A stretch of 55,234 nucleotides of DNA from contig NZ_JAFLJM010000025.1 in assembly GCF_017745675.1 (NCBI RefSeq), positions 1 to 55,234 of the forward strand. The letters are read 5' to 3'. The notes under the pieces were generated by a model, which had not been told where the DNA came from, ran no database searches, and saw only the letters and a program-made list of their open reading frames with translations. Both the position numbers and the translations under genes were made by a program. Below, piece by piece: positions 8,461-17,499 of the stretch. Source of the DNA: Alkalihalobacillus sp. BA299. Lineage in GTDB: Bacteria; Bacillota; Bacilli; Bacillales; Bacillaceae_F. Position 1 is the stretch's first letter; each line of letters starts with the position of its first letter.

Positions 8461-8552
8461 CTTCGACTTTCCTACGCTGGGATTACCAGATCAGGTTCGA
8501 GGGTAAAAGGATTCCTTTTTCTCAGCCTACAAAAATAGGCACCCCTAGTCAC
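8461..8552 (-). promoter_or_regulatory. TPP riboswitch (THI element)
   Basis: The minus strand carries the conserved aptamer blocks in order: GGGGTGCC, GGCTGAGA, ACCCTCGAACCTGATCTGG, AATCCCAGCGTAGGAAA. A P1 stem can form from GACT (8547-8550) and AGTC (8465-8468). It controls thiE-thiS-thiG-thiO-thiD by ligand-induced termination at 8414-8437. Confidence 0.97.
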
Positions 8553-8628
8553 TCATATAAACTTTTATTAAATGTTCTCTTTTTCATTATGACATAATTT
8601 TTATAGATTACAACACATAAGACAACGT

Positions 8629-9750
8629 TCATTCTATTAAGGAGTGAATCGTTTTATTCGTAAGATCGATTAACCATTCATATTGATTTCCATATAACAT
8701 CCACTTTCCATCAGGAGAAAGTTTTATTGGGGCTTGAAGGTCGACATCCATAATCTTTTGTTCCGTCCCCTTTTCCACGTTATACTTTGTCAATTCAAAA
8801 GGATTGTCATAACTAAAAAAATCTCCACTACTTAATGGTTTTAAGTAATAAAAGAAGTGCTCATTTGCATCATATTGGTGAAACGGAATCCACCATTGCT
8901 CTGAGTACGTATTTAACGTTGGAACTTCCAATTCTCCGATCACTTTTTGGTGTTGAAAAATTTGATACAGCGAATTCTCAGCATCAATTGAATCTACATG
9001 AACTGCAATTAAAATATTTTCGGGGAATGTGAAAAATGCAATAACTTCATCTAGATACTTTTCTGTATTGTTCGTATTAAAATTATAACTATATATTGGT
9101 GCAAAAAAGCTTGGAGCTAAAGATGACCATTCAAGAAAGGCGACTTCATCTTCATTCAGCCATTGAAAGTACATCTTTTCTTGATCAAGTTGATCTAACT
9201 TTTTATCTTTTAGATTCAATTGATACACATCGAATTCCCAATCAGGAAGAAAAGAAATAATAATAAGTTCATCATGTTTGTAAGGATTCCAGAAAAGCGA
9301 AAAATCTTCACCAATCTCACTTAATTTATAAACCACTTCTCCATCTTTACCTATAAAGTAAAGTGGCGAAGTTAACTCATAAGTTGACGTTTGAACAGCA
9401 AAATAGGAATAATCATAATTAGCTTCTACTGAAAGAATTGGCTCATCAATTTGAAAAAATTCAGTTGTTGCTCCTGTCTTTAAGTTAACTTGATCAATAT
9501 AAGATATCGCATTCTCATCTCTTAATAGCAGAACAGATTCACTATCGTACCAATCACTTATTTCAACAAAGCTATAAGGATTAACTTGAAGCGGCGTTTG
9601 AAAAGTCGTTTCAGTCAATACATTTACCTTTTTTTGAATCAAATTATAATTTTTTTTAGGGTGATCTAATATGTCTTTATCTTTCGTAGTACATCCGATA
9701 GAAAGTAAGATAAGGAAAGTTAACACGAAAAACAGAGATTTACTTTTCAT
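8629..9750 (-). CDS. yqgU: YqgU-like lipoprotein
   Basis: 373 residues. The N-terminus is a lipoprotein signal: positively charged MKSK, hydrophobic core, then LLSIGC with Cys about residue 20. The -3 position is Ser instead of the usual Leu, but Gly-Cys is intact. The rest has repeated aromatic and acidic strands of the kind seen in beta-propeller proteins (for example LSPDGKWMLYGN near the C-terminus). Position beside the thiamine genes and upstream of glcK-yqgQ matches B. subtilis yqgU. Function is unknown; it is expected on the outer face of the membrane. Confidence 0.75.
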   Translation of the reverse strand: MKSKSLFFVLTFLILLSIGCTTKDKDILDHPKKNYNLIQKKVNVLTETTFQTPLQVNPYSFVEISDWYDSESVLLLRDENAISYIDQVNLKTGATTEFFQIDEPILSVEANYDYSYFAVQTSTYELTSPLYFIGKDGEVVYKLSEIGEDFSLFWNPYKHDELIIISFLPDWEFDVYQLNLKDKKLDQLDQEKMYFQWLNEDEVAFLEWSSLAPSFFAPIYSYNFNTNNTEKYLDEVIAFFTFPENILIAVHVDSIDAENSLYQIFQHQKVIGELEVPTLNTYSEQWWIPFHQYDANEHFFYYLKPLSSGDFFSYDNPFELTKYNVEKGTEQKIMDVDLQAPIKLSPDGKWMLYGNQYEWLIDLTNKTIHSLIE

Positions 9751-9867
9751 TTGAACCTCCGTTTAATTTCATATTTAAATATATATTAACATGTAATAAC
9801 ATCCAATATTACAAGTTTTTTACAACTATTTAATGAACTATTGCTCTAGTTTTTTAATCGACAGGAA

Positions 9868-9889
9868 AAGGGATGCCAAAGCACCCCTT
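9868..9889 (-). terminator. Probable aspA terminator
   Basis: On the minus strand AAGGGGTGC pairs with GCATCCCTT across a TTTG loop (one G-U pair), followed by TTCCTG. The U tract is weak. It lies 80 bp beyond the aspA stop codon and 118 bp upstream of the yqgU start. Confidence 0.55.
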
Positions 9890-9969
9890 GACTTCATTAT
9901 TTATTCCTTTTTGATTCTAAGCTTTGTTACTCCCTTGACCTTCATCCGTTAAGTGAAGAAGGAGATCTT

Positions 9970-11385
9970 TTAATTATATATAAATTTTGCTCCTGCTATT
10001 CCAGGATTGGTCATTTCTCGAGGGTCTAAAATTTCATTTAATTCTTCTTCTGAAAGAATTCCTCTTTCGATACAAATCTCTCTTACAGGTCGATTTGTTT
10101 GTATAGCCTCTTTCGCTATTCTGCTTGCTGTTTCATACCCTACATGTGGGTTAATCGCAGTAATAATACCAACACTACGCTCAACCATCTCCTTACACTT
10201 TTCAATATTCGCTGTAATCCCTTCAATCGTAAATTCCTTGAATACTTTAATGCCATTTTGTAGGATCGATAACGATTGAAGTAAATTAAATACTAAAACT
10301 GGCTCCATTACGTTTAATTCCAACTGCCCAGCTTCAGAAGCTAGACTAATCGTATGATCATTTCCAATGACTTGAAATGAAATTTGATTGATAACTTCAC
10401 ACATTACCGGATTTACTTTCCCAGGCATGATGGAAGAACCGGGTTGACGTGCTGGCAAATTAATTTCATTTATTCCTGTTCGTGGACCAGAGCTCATCAA
10501 CCTTAAATCATTTGCCATTTTTGATAAGTTGATGGCTAATATCTTTAATGCACTGGACAATTCTGTGTATGCGTCTGTATTCTGTGTAGCATCGACTAAA
10601 TCTTCTGCGGTTTCAAACGGTAACTCCGTTATATCCGCTAAATACTTGGCCACTTTTTGGATATACTTTGGCATAGCATTTAATCCAGTTCCTACAGCTG
10701 TTGCTCCCATATTTATTTTATATAACTCACTTAGTGAGCCACTTAACCGTCGTAAATCCCGATTGATTACTCTGCGATATGCACCAAATTCCTGACCGAG
10801 ACGAATAGGAACTGCGTCTTGAAGGTGAGTCCTACCCATTTTTATAACATTGTCAAATTCCTGTTCCTTTTTGGATAAGGCTTCGATTAATTCTTCTAAC
10901 TCCTTGGTTAATCCTTTCGCCAAGTTCAAACAGGCAATGTGAATAGCGGTTGGGAAAGCATCATTTGTTGACTGAGCCATATTCACATGAGTATTTGGAC
11001 TAACTTTTAAATACTCACCTTTTTTTCCACCTAAAAATTCAATTGCCCGATTGGCAATCACTTCATTTGCGTTCATATTAAAAGATGTGCCTGCTCCTCC
11101 TTGAATAGCGTCAACGATAAAATGGTCGTTAAACTTCCCTTCTATAACCTCTTCCGCTGCTTGGACAATCGCATCTGCGATCTGTGGGTTTAACGCCCCT
11201 ACATCCCGATTGGCTAATGCGGCTGCTTTTTTTACAAAACCGAAAGCTCTGATTAATTCTTGATGAGGCGGATAGCCTGTGATCGGAAAATTTTCTTTTG
11301 CACGCATCGTTTGTATACCGTAATATGCTTCAGTAGGAACCTTTTTCTCACCAATTAAATCACGCTCAACTCGATAATTCTCCAT
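9970..11385 (-). CDS. aspA: Aspartate ammonia-lyase
   Basis: 471 residues, full length. It interconverts L-aspartate with fumarate and ammonia. The fumarase/aspartase signature GSSIMPGKVN is present, with the other conserved blocks THVNMAQSTND, MGRTHLQDAVP and TGLNAMP. The ATG at 11385 has AAAGGGG upstream. It appears to be a single-gene unit; no ansA neighbour is present, unlike the ansAB operon of B. subtilis. It is an insertion relative to the B. subtilis yqg block. Confidence 0.95.
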   Translation of the reverse strand: MENYRVERDLIGEKKVPTEAYYGIQTMRAKENFPITGYPPHQELIRAFGFVKKAAALANRDVGALNPQIADAIVQAAEEVIEGKFNDHFIVDAIQGGAGTSFNMNANEVIANRAIEFLGGKKGEYLKVSPNTHVNMAQSTNDAFPTAIHIACLNLAKGLTKELEELIEALSKKEQEFDNVIKMGRTHLQDAVPIRLGQEFGAYRRVINRDLRRLSGSLSELYKINMGATAVGTGLNAMPKYIQKVAKYLADITELPFETAEDLVDATQNTDAYTELSSALKILAINLSKMANDLRLMSSGPRTGINEINLPARQPGSSIMPGKVNPVMCEVINQISFQVIGNDHTISLASEAGQLELNVMEPVLVFNLLQSLSILQNGIKVFKEFTIEGITANIEKCKEMVERSVGIITAINPHVGYETASRIAKEAIQTNRPVREICIERGILSEEELNEILDPREMTNPGIAGAKFIYN

Positions 11386-11525
11386 GTAAATTCCCCTTTA
11401 AATATATCTAAATTACTTTTAGTTTTCTTTCTCAAGTACATTTCAATGCACCATTTTGTTATATGGTTAATATTATTATATGTTAGTGGTTGATTGATCG
11501 TTAATTAGCTTACTACAGTCTTTGT

Positions 11526-12488
11526 CTATTTTTGTGTCTTAGCTAACCATGCGCCCCCAATAACACCAGCATCATTTCCTAATGTTGCTACTACAATAGA
11601 AGCTCCTTCGGCAACACGGGGTAAGGCAAATTGTTGAAATGCTTTTTCTAATGGTTTAATTAATGTTTCCCCTGCTTTCGAAACACCACCACCAACGACT
11701 ATTTTTTCTGGATTAAACGCATTTGCTAAATTGGCAAGTGCAAAACCTAAATAATATGTAACTTTATTAACAACCAATAATGCACATTCATCGTTGTTCT
11801 CAGCCGCTTCAAATACTATTTTGGCTGTCATCTTGTCCTCTTTTTTATATTCATTGGCTAACAAACTATTGGGGAAATCTGTTACCAATTCTTTTGCAAT
11901 TCTTGCAATTCCCGTTGCCGAACTTACAGTTTCCAGGCATCCTGTCTTTCCACAATTACATGGATAACCGTCTTCTGGCACCGCAGTTATATGACCAATT
12001 TCACCAGCCATTCCATTGACACCATGAAGGATATTACCATTCGCAATAATACCGCCGCCTACTCCAGTCCCTAATGTGACACAAAGTAAATTTTTAGCTC
12101 CGTCCCCTGCACCACGCCACATTTCTCCTAATGCGGCAATGTTAGCGTCGTTATCAACTATGACAGGGAGACCCGCATCCATTTCCAAACGATCTTTTAA
12201 GTGAAAATTTTTCCACCCAATATTTACTGCTTGATAAATATAACCTGTTTCCATATTAATAAAGCCTGGCGCACCCATGCCAATTGAATGTAATCGATCT
12301 TTAGATTCACCAAGATGCACTAATGATTGGTCAATCCATTTCGCAATATCTGTAGTAATTTCACTACCTTCATTATCGGTGTTTGTAGGCACTTCTCCTT
12401 TATAGACAATATCACCATATGAATCAACAAAAGCTAACTTTATCGTTGTACCACCAAGGTCTACTCCTACATACCATTGAGTAGTCAT
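11526..12488 (-). CDS. glcK: Glucokinase (ROK family)
   Basis: 320 residues. It phosphorylates glucose with ATP. ROK-family features: N-terminal ATP-binding VGVDLGGTTIKLAF, catalytic-site VIVDNDANIAALGE, GTGVGGGII, the sugar-binding EIGH and the zinc cluster CNCGKTGCLE. The ATG lies 4 bp after the yqgQ stop with AAAGGGTG as binding site. The yqgQ-glcK pair is conserved in B. subtilis. Confidence 0.95.
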   Translation of the reverse strand: MTTQWYVGVDLGGTTIKLAFVDSYGDIVYKGEVPTNTDNEGSEITTDIAKWIDQSLVHLGESKDRLHSIGMGAPGFINMETGYIYQAVNIGWKNFHLKDRLEMDAGLPVIVDNDANIAALGEMWRGAGDGAKNLLCVTLGTGVGGGIIANGNILHGVNGMAGEIGHITAVPEDGYPCNCGKTGCLETVSSATGIARIAKELVTDFPNSLLANEYKKEDKMTAKIVFEAAENNDECALLVVNKVTYYLGFALANLANAFNPEKIVVGGGVSKAGETLIKPLEKAFQQFALPRVAEGASIVVATLGNDAGVIGGAWLAKTQK

Positions 12489-12492
12489 CGAA

Positions 12493-12690
12493 TCACCCTT
12501 TCTGATGTTCCCGTTGTTCTTTTTTTAAAATAAGTAATGCTTCTTGAAAAGATTGCTTATCAACCATACCTAACTCATACAGCTCTCGTATTTCGTCTTC
12601 CATCATCTGCGCATCAACACTACGGTCTTTTGTATAAATAAAAGTACCATACTTTTTTAGTAATTGCTGAACATCATAAAATGTTTTCAT
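12493..12690 (-). CDS. yqgQ: YqgQ family protein (DUF910)
   Basis: 65-residue cytoplasmic protein starting MKTFYDVQQLLKKYGTFIY, the family N-terminus. The ATG at 12690 is preferred over one 21 bp upstream because GGAAGGTAGGTG precedes it. The small helical domain has no known enzymatic role. It is translationally linked to glcK (4-bp gap) as in B. subtilis, so co-regulation with glucokinase is likely. Confidence 0.88.
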   Translation of the reverse strand: MKTFYDVQQLLKKYGTFIYTKDRSVDAQMMEDEIRELYELGMVDKQSFQEALLILKKEQREHQKG

Positions 12691-12783
12691 CTTTTCACCT
12701 ACCTTCCTCATTATATCAACTTCTTTCTAATCAACAAGTAGTTCACTATACAATTGTTGATTAATTTGTCACATCAAAAAAAC

Positions 12784-13296
12784 CTAAAATAATTTAATTA
12801 TCGCAATGATGAGAAAATAAACTAGCGGTAAATAAGACACAAACTCTATTCGCCTGGTTTTTTGTAACACAATATATTGAATAATTTGACCTAAGAGGAT
12901 GGCAAAATAAAAGAAGATGACTGAAACTACATGAAGCCATATGCTTACTTCACGAATTTTCCACTCGATACCAAAAAGAAAAAATAATAAAAATAAAATG
13001 CTCCACAATACTCGAGATTGCTTATGAAAATAGCCCATCATCGGATGAAAGTTCATAAACGCAAGGATTATTATTGCTAAAAGGACAATGCCTACTAAAA
13101 TTTCAATAAATCGAAGAGCTAAAATGGTCTCAAAATAACGGCCAACAAGAAAACCTAAATAAACCGTAAATGCAAAGAATACCGTTGTGAGAAACACTTG
13201 CAATTGAGTTGGCATAAGCCTTTTAGATATCATTAAACCGCCAATCGCGATCCCTATGAATACACTGTAAAATATCGCTATCATCCCATTAATCAT
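12784..13296 (-). CDS. Integral membrane protein of unknown function
   Basis: 170 residues, not recognised. About five or six hydrophobic helices span nearly the whole length (near 6-24, 32-50, 60-80, 94-108, 120-140, 152-168), with few charged residues. The ATG at 13296 has AGAAGGAGGA upstream. It is oriented like yqgQ-glcK, 94 bp upstream of yqgQ, and divergent from yueI. There is no visible catalytic or binding motif. Confidence 0.7.
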   Translation of the reverse strand: MINGMIAIFYSVFIGIAIGGLMISKRLMPTQLQVFLTTVFFAFTVYLGFLVGRYFETILALRFIEILVGIVLLAIIILAFMNFHPMMGYFHKQSRVLWSILFLLFFLFGIEWKIREVSIWLHVVSVIFFYFAILLGQIIQYIVLQKTRRIEFVSYLPLVYFLIIAIIKLF

Positions 13297-13404
13297 TATA
13301 AATCCTCCTTCTACAATTAGTGAAACAAGCTGTTTTTATCACTATATGTAAGAAAAAAGTGAAAAAGACACCAAACACATTGGAGGAACAAAAAGGAGTG
13401 TATT

Positions 13405-13806
13405 ATGGAAGACAAACTAAAGGATATTATTAACCGTGGACTTTACGGTAATCCTGAAATTAAACCAGAAGAACGAAATATTTTTCTTACAACTATTATT
13501 GAAAGAATTCATCTCGCTTTAACAAAAAAACAAGTTATTCATAAAGGGATGTATGACCAGGCCGTTACTCTCTTAAGTAAATCAAATAATATCCATCTAT
13601 ATATTAATGGAAATCTATCTTACTCACTTTATTCGAACTATGTGAAAGAAGCAAATAAACATAATATTCCATTTACAGTTGTCAATGCGAATGAACAAAC
13701 ACCGATCGGTCTCGTCATAGCAACTGAAAATCAAGCCATTAATAAATCAGACATTTTTATAAAAGATAGCTTCTATGAAATGGAGTTCCACATAAATGAA
13801 AAGTAA
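13405..13806 (+). CDS. yueI: YueI family protein (DUF1694)
   Basis: 133 residues. Family features are the start with GLYGNPEIKPEERN, the ERIHLALTKKQV block and the C-terminal TPIGLVIATENQAINKSDI. Cytoplasmic, alpha/beta, with no known function. The ATG has AAAGGAG upstream. A strong terminator begins within its last codons. In B. subtilis yueI is elsewhere on the chromosome, so its position here is a local rearrangement. Confidence 0.85.
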   Translation: MEDKLKDIINRGLYGNPEIKPEERNIFLTTIIERIHLALTKKQVIHKGMYDQAVTLLSKSNNIHLYINGNLSYSLYSNYVKEANKHNIPFTVVNANEQTPIGLVIATENQAINKSDIFIKDSFYEMEFHINEK

Positions 13807-13838
13807 GCTGAGCACAGAGCTTAGCTTACTTTTTTTTC
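13801..13838 (+). terminator. Terminator of yueI
   Basis: AAGTAAGCTGAGC pairs with GCTTAGCTTACTT around a short loop, then eight to nine T residues. It begins at the end of the yueI frame. Confidence 0.9.
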
Positions 13839-13866
13839 TTATACATTTTTACATTATTATAAGGAT

Positions 13867-15330
13867 TTATCGATCCGGATCAAGTGGGTGTATAGCAGGT
13901 GGTCTACGGTCCTTGAGAGGTATCGGTGAACGTAACAAAACATCACGAAACCCTTGGTAGGAGAAAGGAAGAAACGGCCATAAATATGGTGTTTGAAACC
14001 CTTTCATCCTAACTAGTAATAGTATAAATAATACTGTTCCTACTAAGTAACCTCCTAAACCAAATATGGCTGTACTAATTAATAAAAGAACTCTAATTAA
14101 ACGATTGGCAAGACTTAATTCATAACTTGGAGTGGCAAAGGAGCCAACTGCAGCAACCGCTAAATATAAAACTACCTCTGGAGAAAATAGCCCGACATTA
14201 ATAGCGACTTCTCCGATTAATATCGCTGCGACTAATCCAAGCGCAGTCGCTAGTGCACTTGGCGTATGGATAGCAGCCATCCTCAACATTTCAATGCCAA
14301 CTTCAGCTAATAAAAATTGGGCATATATAGGAACCTGTCCTACATCATTCGGTCCAATATAAGCAAACATTTCCGGTAATAGATGTTGATTGGTTGCAAA
14401 TAAATACCAAAGAGGCAGCAAAAAGATCGAAGCCCACACAGCTGCAAAGCGAACAGCTCTTAATGCTGCACCGATAACTGGTTTTTGTCGATATTCCTCT
14501 GCATGTTGTAAATGATGCCAAAACGTTGTCGGCGTAATCATAACACTTGGAGACCCATCTACCATAATCACAACATGCCCCTCAAACAAATGGGCAGCAA
14601 CGACGTCTGGACGCTCAGAATACCGGACCATAGGATATGGGTTTAAATGCTGTCCAAAAATAAATTCTTCGATTGTTTTGTCTCCCATAGGCAACCCGTC
14701 TGTATCAATTTTATCAAGTGCTTGACTAATTTTATTAACAACTTGAGGATCAGCAATATCCTCTATGTAGGCAATACACAAATCTGATTTTGACCTTCTA
14801 CCGACACGCTTATATTCTATTCGTAACGTTCGGTCTCGAACTCTTCTACGAGTCAATGCAGCATTTTGTACTAATGTTTCAACATAGCCGTCTTTCGCCC
14901 CACGTATCACCTGTTCTGTATCAGGTTCTTCAGGACCTCTTACTGGGTAAGTTCTCGTGTCCAATAATATAATTTGATCTAATCCATCTACTACTAAAGC
15001 AGCTTGTCCGGCTAACACATCGTCAACAATGGCATCTAGATCATCATTTGTATCAATTTCGACATACGGGATATGTGTATGCGTAAGCGCTTTTAATGCG
15101 TTTCCCTGTAAATCTTCAGGCTTAAGTAAAAGGAGTTCTCTTTGAATTTGTGTTAATGAGAAATCTTTTGCAAATCCATCAACAACAAAAAGCGCCATCG
15201 GAATTTCTGCATACTCTAAGTCAAGGTGAATGATGTCAAAACTTTTATCTACACCAAGCGCTTCTTTCAAATATTTAATATTTTCCTCGATCTTTTTCGA
15301 AACAGGGTGTATTACTTTCTTTTTTGCCAA
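13867..15330 (-). CDS. GerA/SpoVAF-family spore germination protein
   Basis: 487 residues. This is the A-subunit type: a soluble N-terminal half (about 1-280) with FDIIHLDL, LDQIILLDTRTYPVRGPEEPDTE, GAKDGYVETL and RRRVRDRTLRI, then a membrane half with several helices including PSALATALGLVAAILIGEVA. Its length is close to SpoVAF (493 in B. subtilis) and A subunits of nutrient receptors. The TTG at 15330 was chosen because GTGGAGGCG precedes it by 8 nt; the frame can be extended upstream to 15438, but that would cross a strong terminator hairpin. No B or C subunit gene is adjacent, which favours a SpoVAF-like or orphan germination protein in the spore inner membrane. Confidence 0.85.
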   Translation of the reverse strand: MAKKKVIHPVSKKIEENIKYLKEALGVDKSFDIIHLDLEYAEIPMALFVVDGFAKDFSLTQIQRELLLLKPEDLQGNALKALTHTHIPYVEIDTNDDLDAIVDDVLAGQAALVVDGLDQIILLDTRTYPVRGPEEPDTEQVIRGAKDGYVETLVQNAALTRRRVRDRTLRIEYKRVGRRSKSDLCIAYIEDIADPQVVNKISQALDKIDTDGLPMGDKTIEEFIFGQHLNPYPMVRYSERPDVVAAHLFEGHVVIMVDGSPSVMITPTTFWHHLQHAEEYRQKPVIGAALRAVRFAAVWASIFLLPLWYLFATNQHLLPEMFAYIGPNDVGQVPIYAQFLLAEVGIEMLRMAAIHTPSALATALGLVAAILIGEVAINVGLFSPEVVLYLAVAAVGSFATPSYELSLANRLIRVLLLISTAIFGLGGYLVGTVLFILLLVRMKGFQTPYLWPFLPFSYQGFRDVLLRSPIPLKDRRPPAIHPLDPDR

Positions 15331-15383
15331 GGAAATCGCCTCCACTTCCTGCATATTTTTCACAAATATAGCGACTTTCATGC

Positions 15384-15419
15384 AAAAAAAATATGTCAGG
15401 CACTTGGAGATGCCTGACA
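15384..15419 (-). terminator. Terminator of the M42 peptidase gene
   Basis: Minus-strand stem TGTCAGGCA/TGCCTGACA (15394-15402 with 15411-15419, 8-nt loop) followed by a run of eight T. It separates the peptidase from the germination gene, which therefore needs its own promoter in 15331-15393. Confidence 0.9.
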
Positions 15420-15456
15420 CCATTATTTCGTAAATCAATATTGCATATTTCCATTA

Positions 15457-16512
15457 TTAATTGTTTTCATTCATTGTTGAAAATAAATAATGATAGATTA
15501 ATTTTGACGTATTTTCTAATGAGTCAGTATGGGTACGCTCATGGGCATGAGAAGCATCAATGCCTGGACCAACCAAGCCGTGAATAATATCATGACCAGA
15601 TCGAATGGCTGCCGACGCATCAGAACCATAGAATGGATAAATATCAACGGCATAGTTTAATTTTTGATCTTTTGCAATTTGAACTAGTTTTTTTCTAAGT
15701 CCTGTATGGTAAGGTCCACTAGAGTCCTTAGCACAAATCGAAACACAATATTCAGTTGTTGCTTGTCCATCACCAATCGCTCCCATATCCACTGCTATAT
15801 ATTCGACGGTTTCTAGCGGTATGTTTGAATTTCCACCATAGCCGATCTCTTCATTATTTGAAATTAAAAAATGGGTTGTATAAGGTAATGGACGTTTTTC
15901 TTCGATAACATCTTTAATAATATTCATTAAAATTGCAACGCTCGCTTTGTCATCCAAATGACGTGATTTCACAAAACCTTGATCCGTGACTTGGAATCTT
16001 GGTTCAAATGAAACGAAGTCTCCAACTTCAATCCCTAACTTACGAACTCCTTCTACATTTTTAACTGGTGCATCTATACGAACTTCAATATTTTTCTCAT
16101 CGCGCTTTACTTCACCTGAATTTTTATAAACATGTACAGAAGACTGATGAACTAGAATTGTTCCTGTATATTCTTTTCCATCACTTGTTTCGATCTTGCA
16201 ATATTCACCTTCAACTGCATTCCATCTGAATCCACCAATCATTGTTAAGCTTAAACGTCCATCATTTTTTATTTCTTTAACCATTGCTCCTAACGTATCG
16301 ACATGAGCAGTTAACATTCGATGCATCGTTTCATCTACTCCAGGAAGTGTCACAATTAATCCACCTTTTCGATTTTTCTTCATCTCTACTCCTAATGGTC
16401 TTAACCAATTTTCTACAGCTGTAATCACTTTTTGTGTATTTCCGGAAGGACTAGGAATGTTAACAAGCTCCTCAAGTGTTTTGATCACATTTTGTACATT
16501 AAATTTTTCCAT
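15457..16512 (-). CDS. M42 family metallopeptidase (glutamyl aminopeptidase/TET type)
   Basis: 351 residues. Cytoplasmic dinuclear-metal aminopeptidase forming large oligomers in studied relatives. Metal and catalytic motifs: LTAHVDTLGAMV (His and Asp), SRHLDDKASVAILM (bridging Asp), SNNEEIGYGGN (catalytic Glu pair), AVDMGAIGDG and a C-terminal SHAHERTHTDSLENT. The ATG has AAAGGAG upstream. In B. subtilis this position holds yqgT, a different peptidase family, so this looks like a non-homologous replacement. Substrate is not predictable. Confidence 0.9.
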   Translation of the reverse strand: MEKFNVQNVIKTLEELVNIPSPSGNTQKVITAVENWLRPLGVEMKKNRKGGLIVTLPGVDETMHRMLTAHVDTLGAMVKEIKNDGRLSLTMIGGFRWNAVEGEYCKIETSDGKEYTGTILVHQSSVHVYKNSGEVKRDEKNIEVRIDAPVKNVEGVRKLGIEVGDFVSFEPRFQVTDQGFVKSRHLDDKASVAILMNIIKDVIEEKRPLPYTTHFLISNNEEIGYGGNSNIPLETVEYIAVDMGAIGDGQATTEYCVSICAKDSSGPYHTGLRKKLVQIAKDQKLNYAVDIYPFYGSDASAAIRSGHDIIHGLVGPGIDASHAHERTHTDSLENTSKLIYHYLFSTMNENN

Positions 16513-16623
16513 CGTTAAACTCCTTTTCGTTTTTTAGGCAGTATTCATAAACTTTTTTAACATATTCAGTAAATTTCTTACATAAACATAACTGAATAAT
16601 AGGCTGTCCACCGGAGGTAGCAT

Positions 16624-17499
16624 ATGAATAAAAAACGAATTGCTATTTTTATTTTCTTCAGTATTTTTGTCATTCTATTTATTAGTTTTCTCGACAGAAA
16701 ACCAACATTTCTTGAAACACTTACATTTGAACCAATTGATGAGCAAGTAGAATATATAAACGCTAGTACATCTCTGCGATTTCTTACCATTGAAGATGAA
16801 GATGAATACTTCATCGATTGGAGTGTTTCTTCACAATTAACTAAAGAAGCATATTTTAGGAAAGACTTCTCTTTTTTATTTGAAGATGGTAGGTTGACTC
16901 AAGTCATGTCCAAATGGGATAAGAATAAACAAGATATGAATAATAGAAAAACGATCAATGGGGAAGATAGCGGTCATTTCCAAGCCGTAACTTTCCACCA
17001 TTCTGAAGTTCATTACCCAAATGATGATATAAAAAGTCGATTATCGATTAGTTGTGACGAACTATACGTAATTGATTCACCACTAGCTCCTATTCAATCA
17101 TTCAAAGAGCCCTCAGATGAGAAGGAGTGGGAGGGAAAAAGAATTCTCGATTATATTGTCGAACAACAATTAACCTATATTTGGAATGACATGTTAAGTG
17201 AATATAATATTAATACGGATCACTATATGACATTTCCACTAACTACCATTTGTAAATATAAAGAGATTCCTCTACCAAATCTTTCTGAAGATCAATCGAG
17301 ACTTGTTATTCATAAGATTTGGGAGAGCATTTATAATGAATACTTTGCTGGTGTACAAGACCAACATCACTTAGGAATACAGCCAGCAGGAAGTACCATG
17401 CCACTCATATTACTATCTAACAACAATGATCACTTTATCATCCTTTTCCAAACCTTAAAAGGAGAAAAGGTACACCATCTAAAAATCTTACCGTTTTAA
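16624..17499 (+). CDS. Membrane-anchored protein of unknown function
   Basis: 291 residues, not recognised. One N-terminal helix (about residues 5-23) acts as signal anchor; the remainder is hydrophilic, rich in Asp, Glu, Tyr and Trp, and probably extracytoplasmic. CGGAGGTAG precedes the ATG at 16624. The gene is divergent from the M42 peptidase and convergent with gluP; its last 12 bp overlap the gluP 3' end, and no terminator is visible between them. It has no counterpart that I can identify in the B. subtilis yqg block. Confidence 0.7.
   Translation: MNKKRIAIFIFFSIFVILFISFLDRKPTFLETLTFEPIDEQVEYINASTSLRFLTIEDEDEYFIDWSVSSQLTKEAYFRKDFSFLFEDGRLTQVMSKWDKNKQDMNNRKTINGEDSGHFQAVTFHHSEVHYPNDDIKSRLSISCDELYVIDSPLAPIQSFKEPSDEKEWEGKRILDYIVEQQLTYIWNDMLSEYNINTDHYMTFPLTTICKYKEIPLPNLSEDQSRLVIHKIWESIYNEYFAGVQDQHHLGIQPAGSTMPLILLSNNNDHFIILFQTLKGEKVHHLKILPF

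Noticed and set aside
15331..15438. Longer germination protein starting at 15438
   Set aside because: The extra frame contains the transcription terminator of the M42 gene; TTG 15330 has a strong ribosome-binding site.
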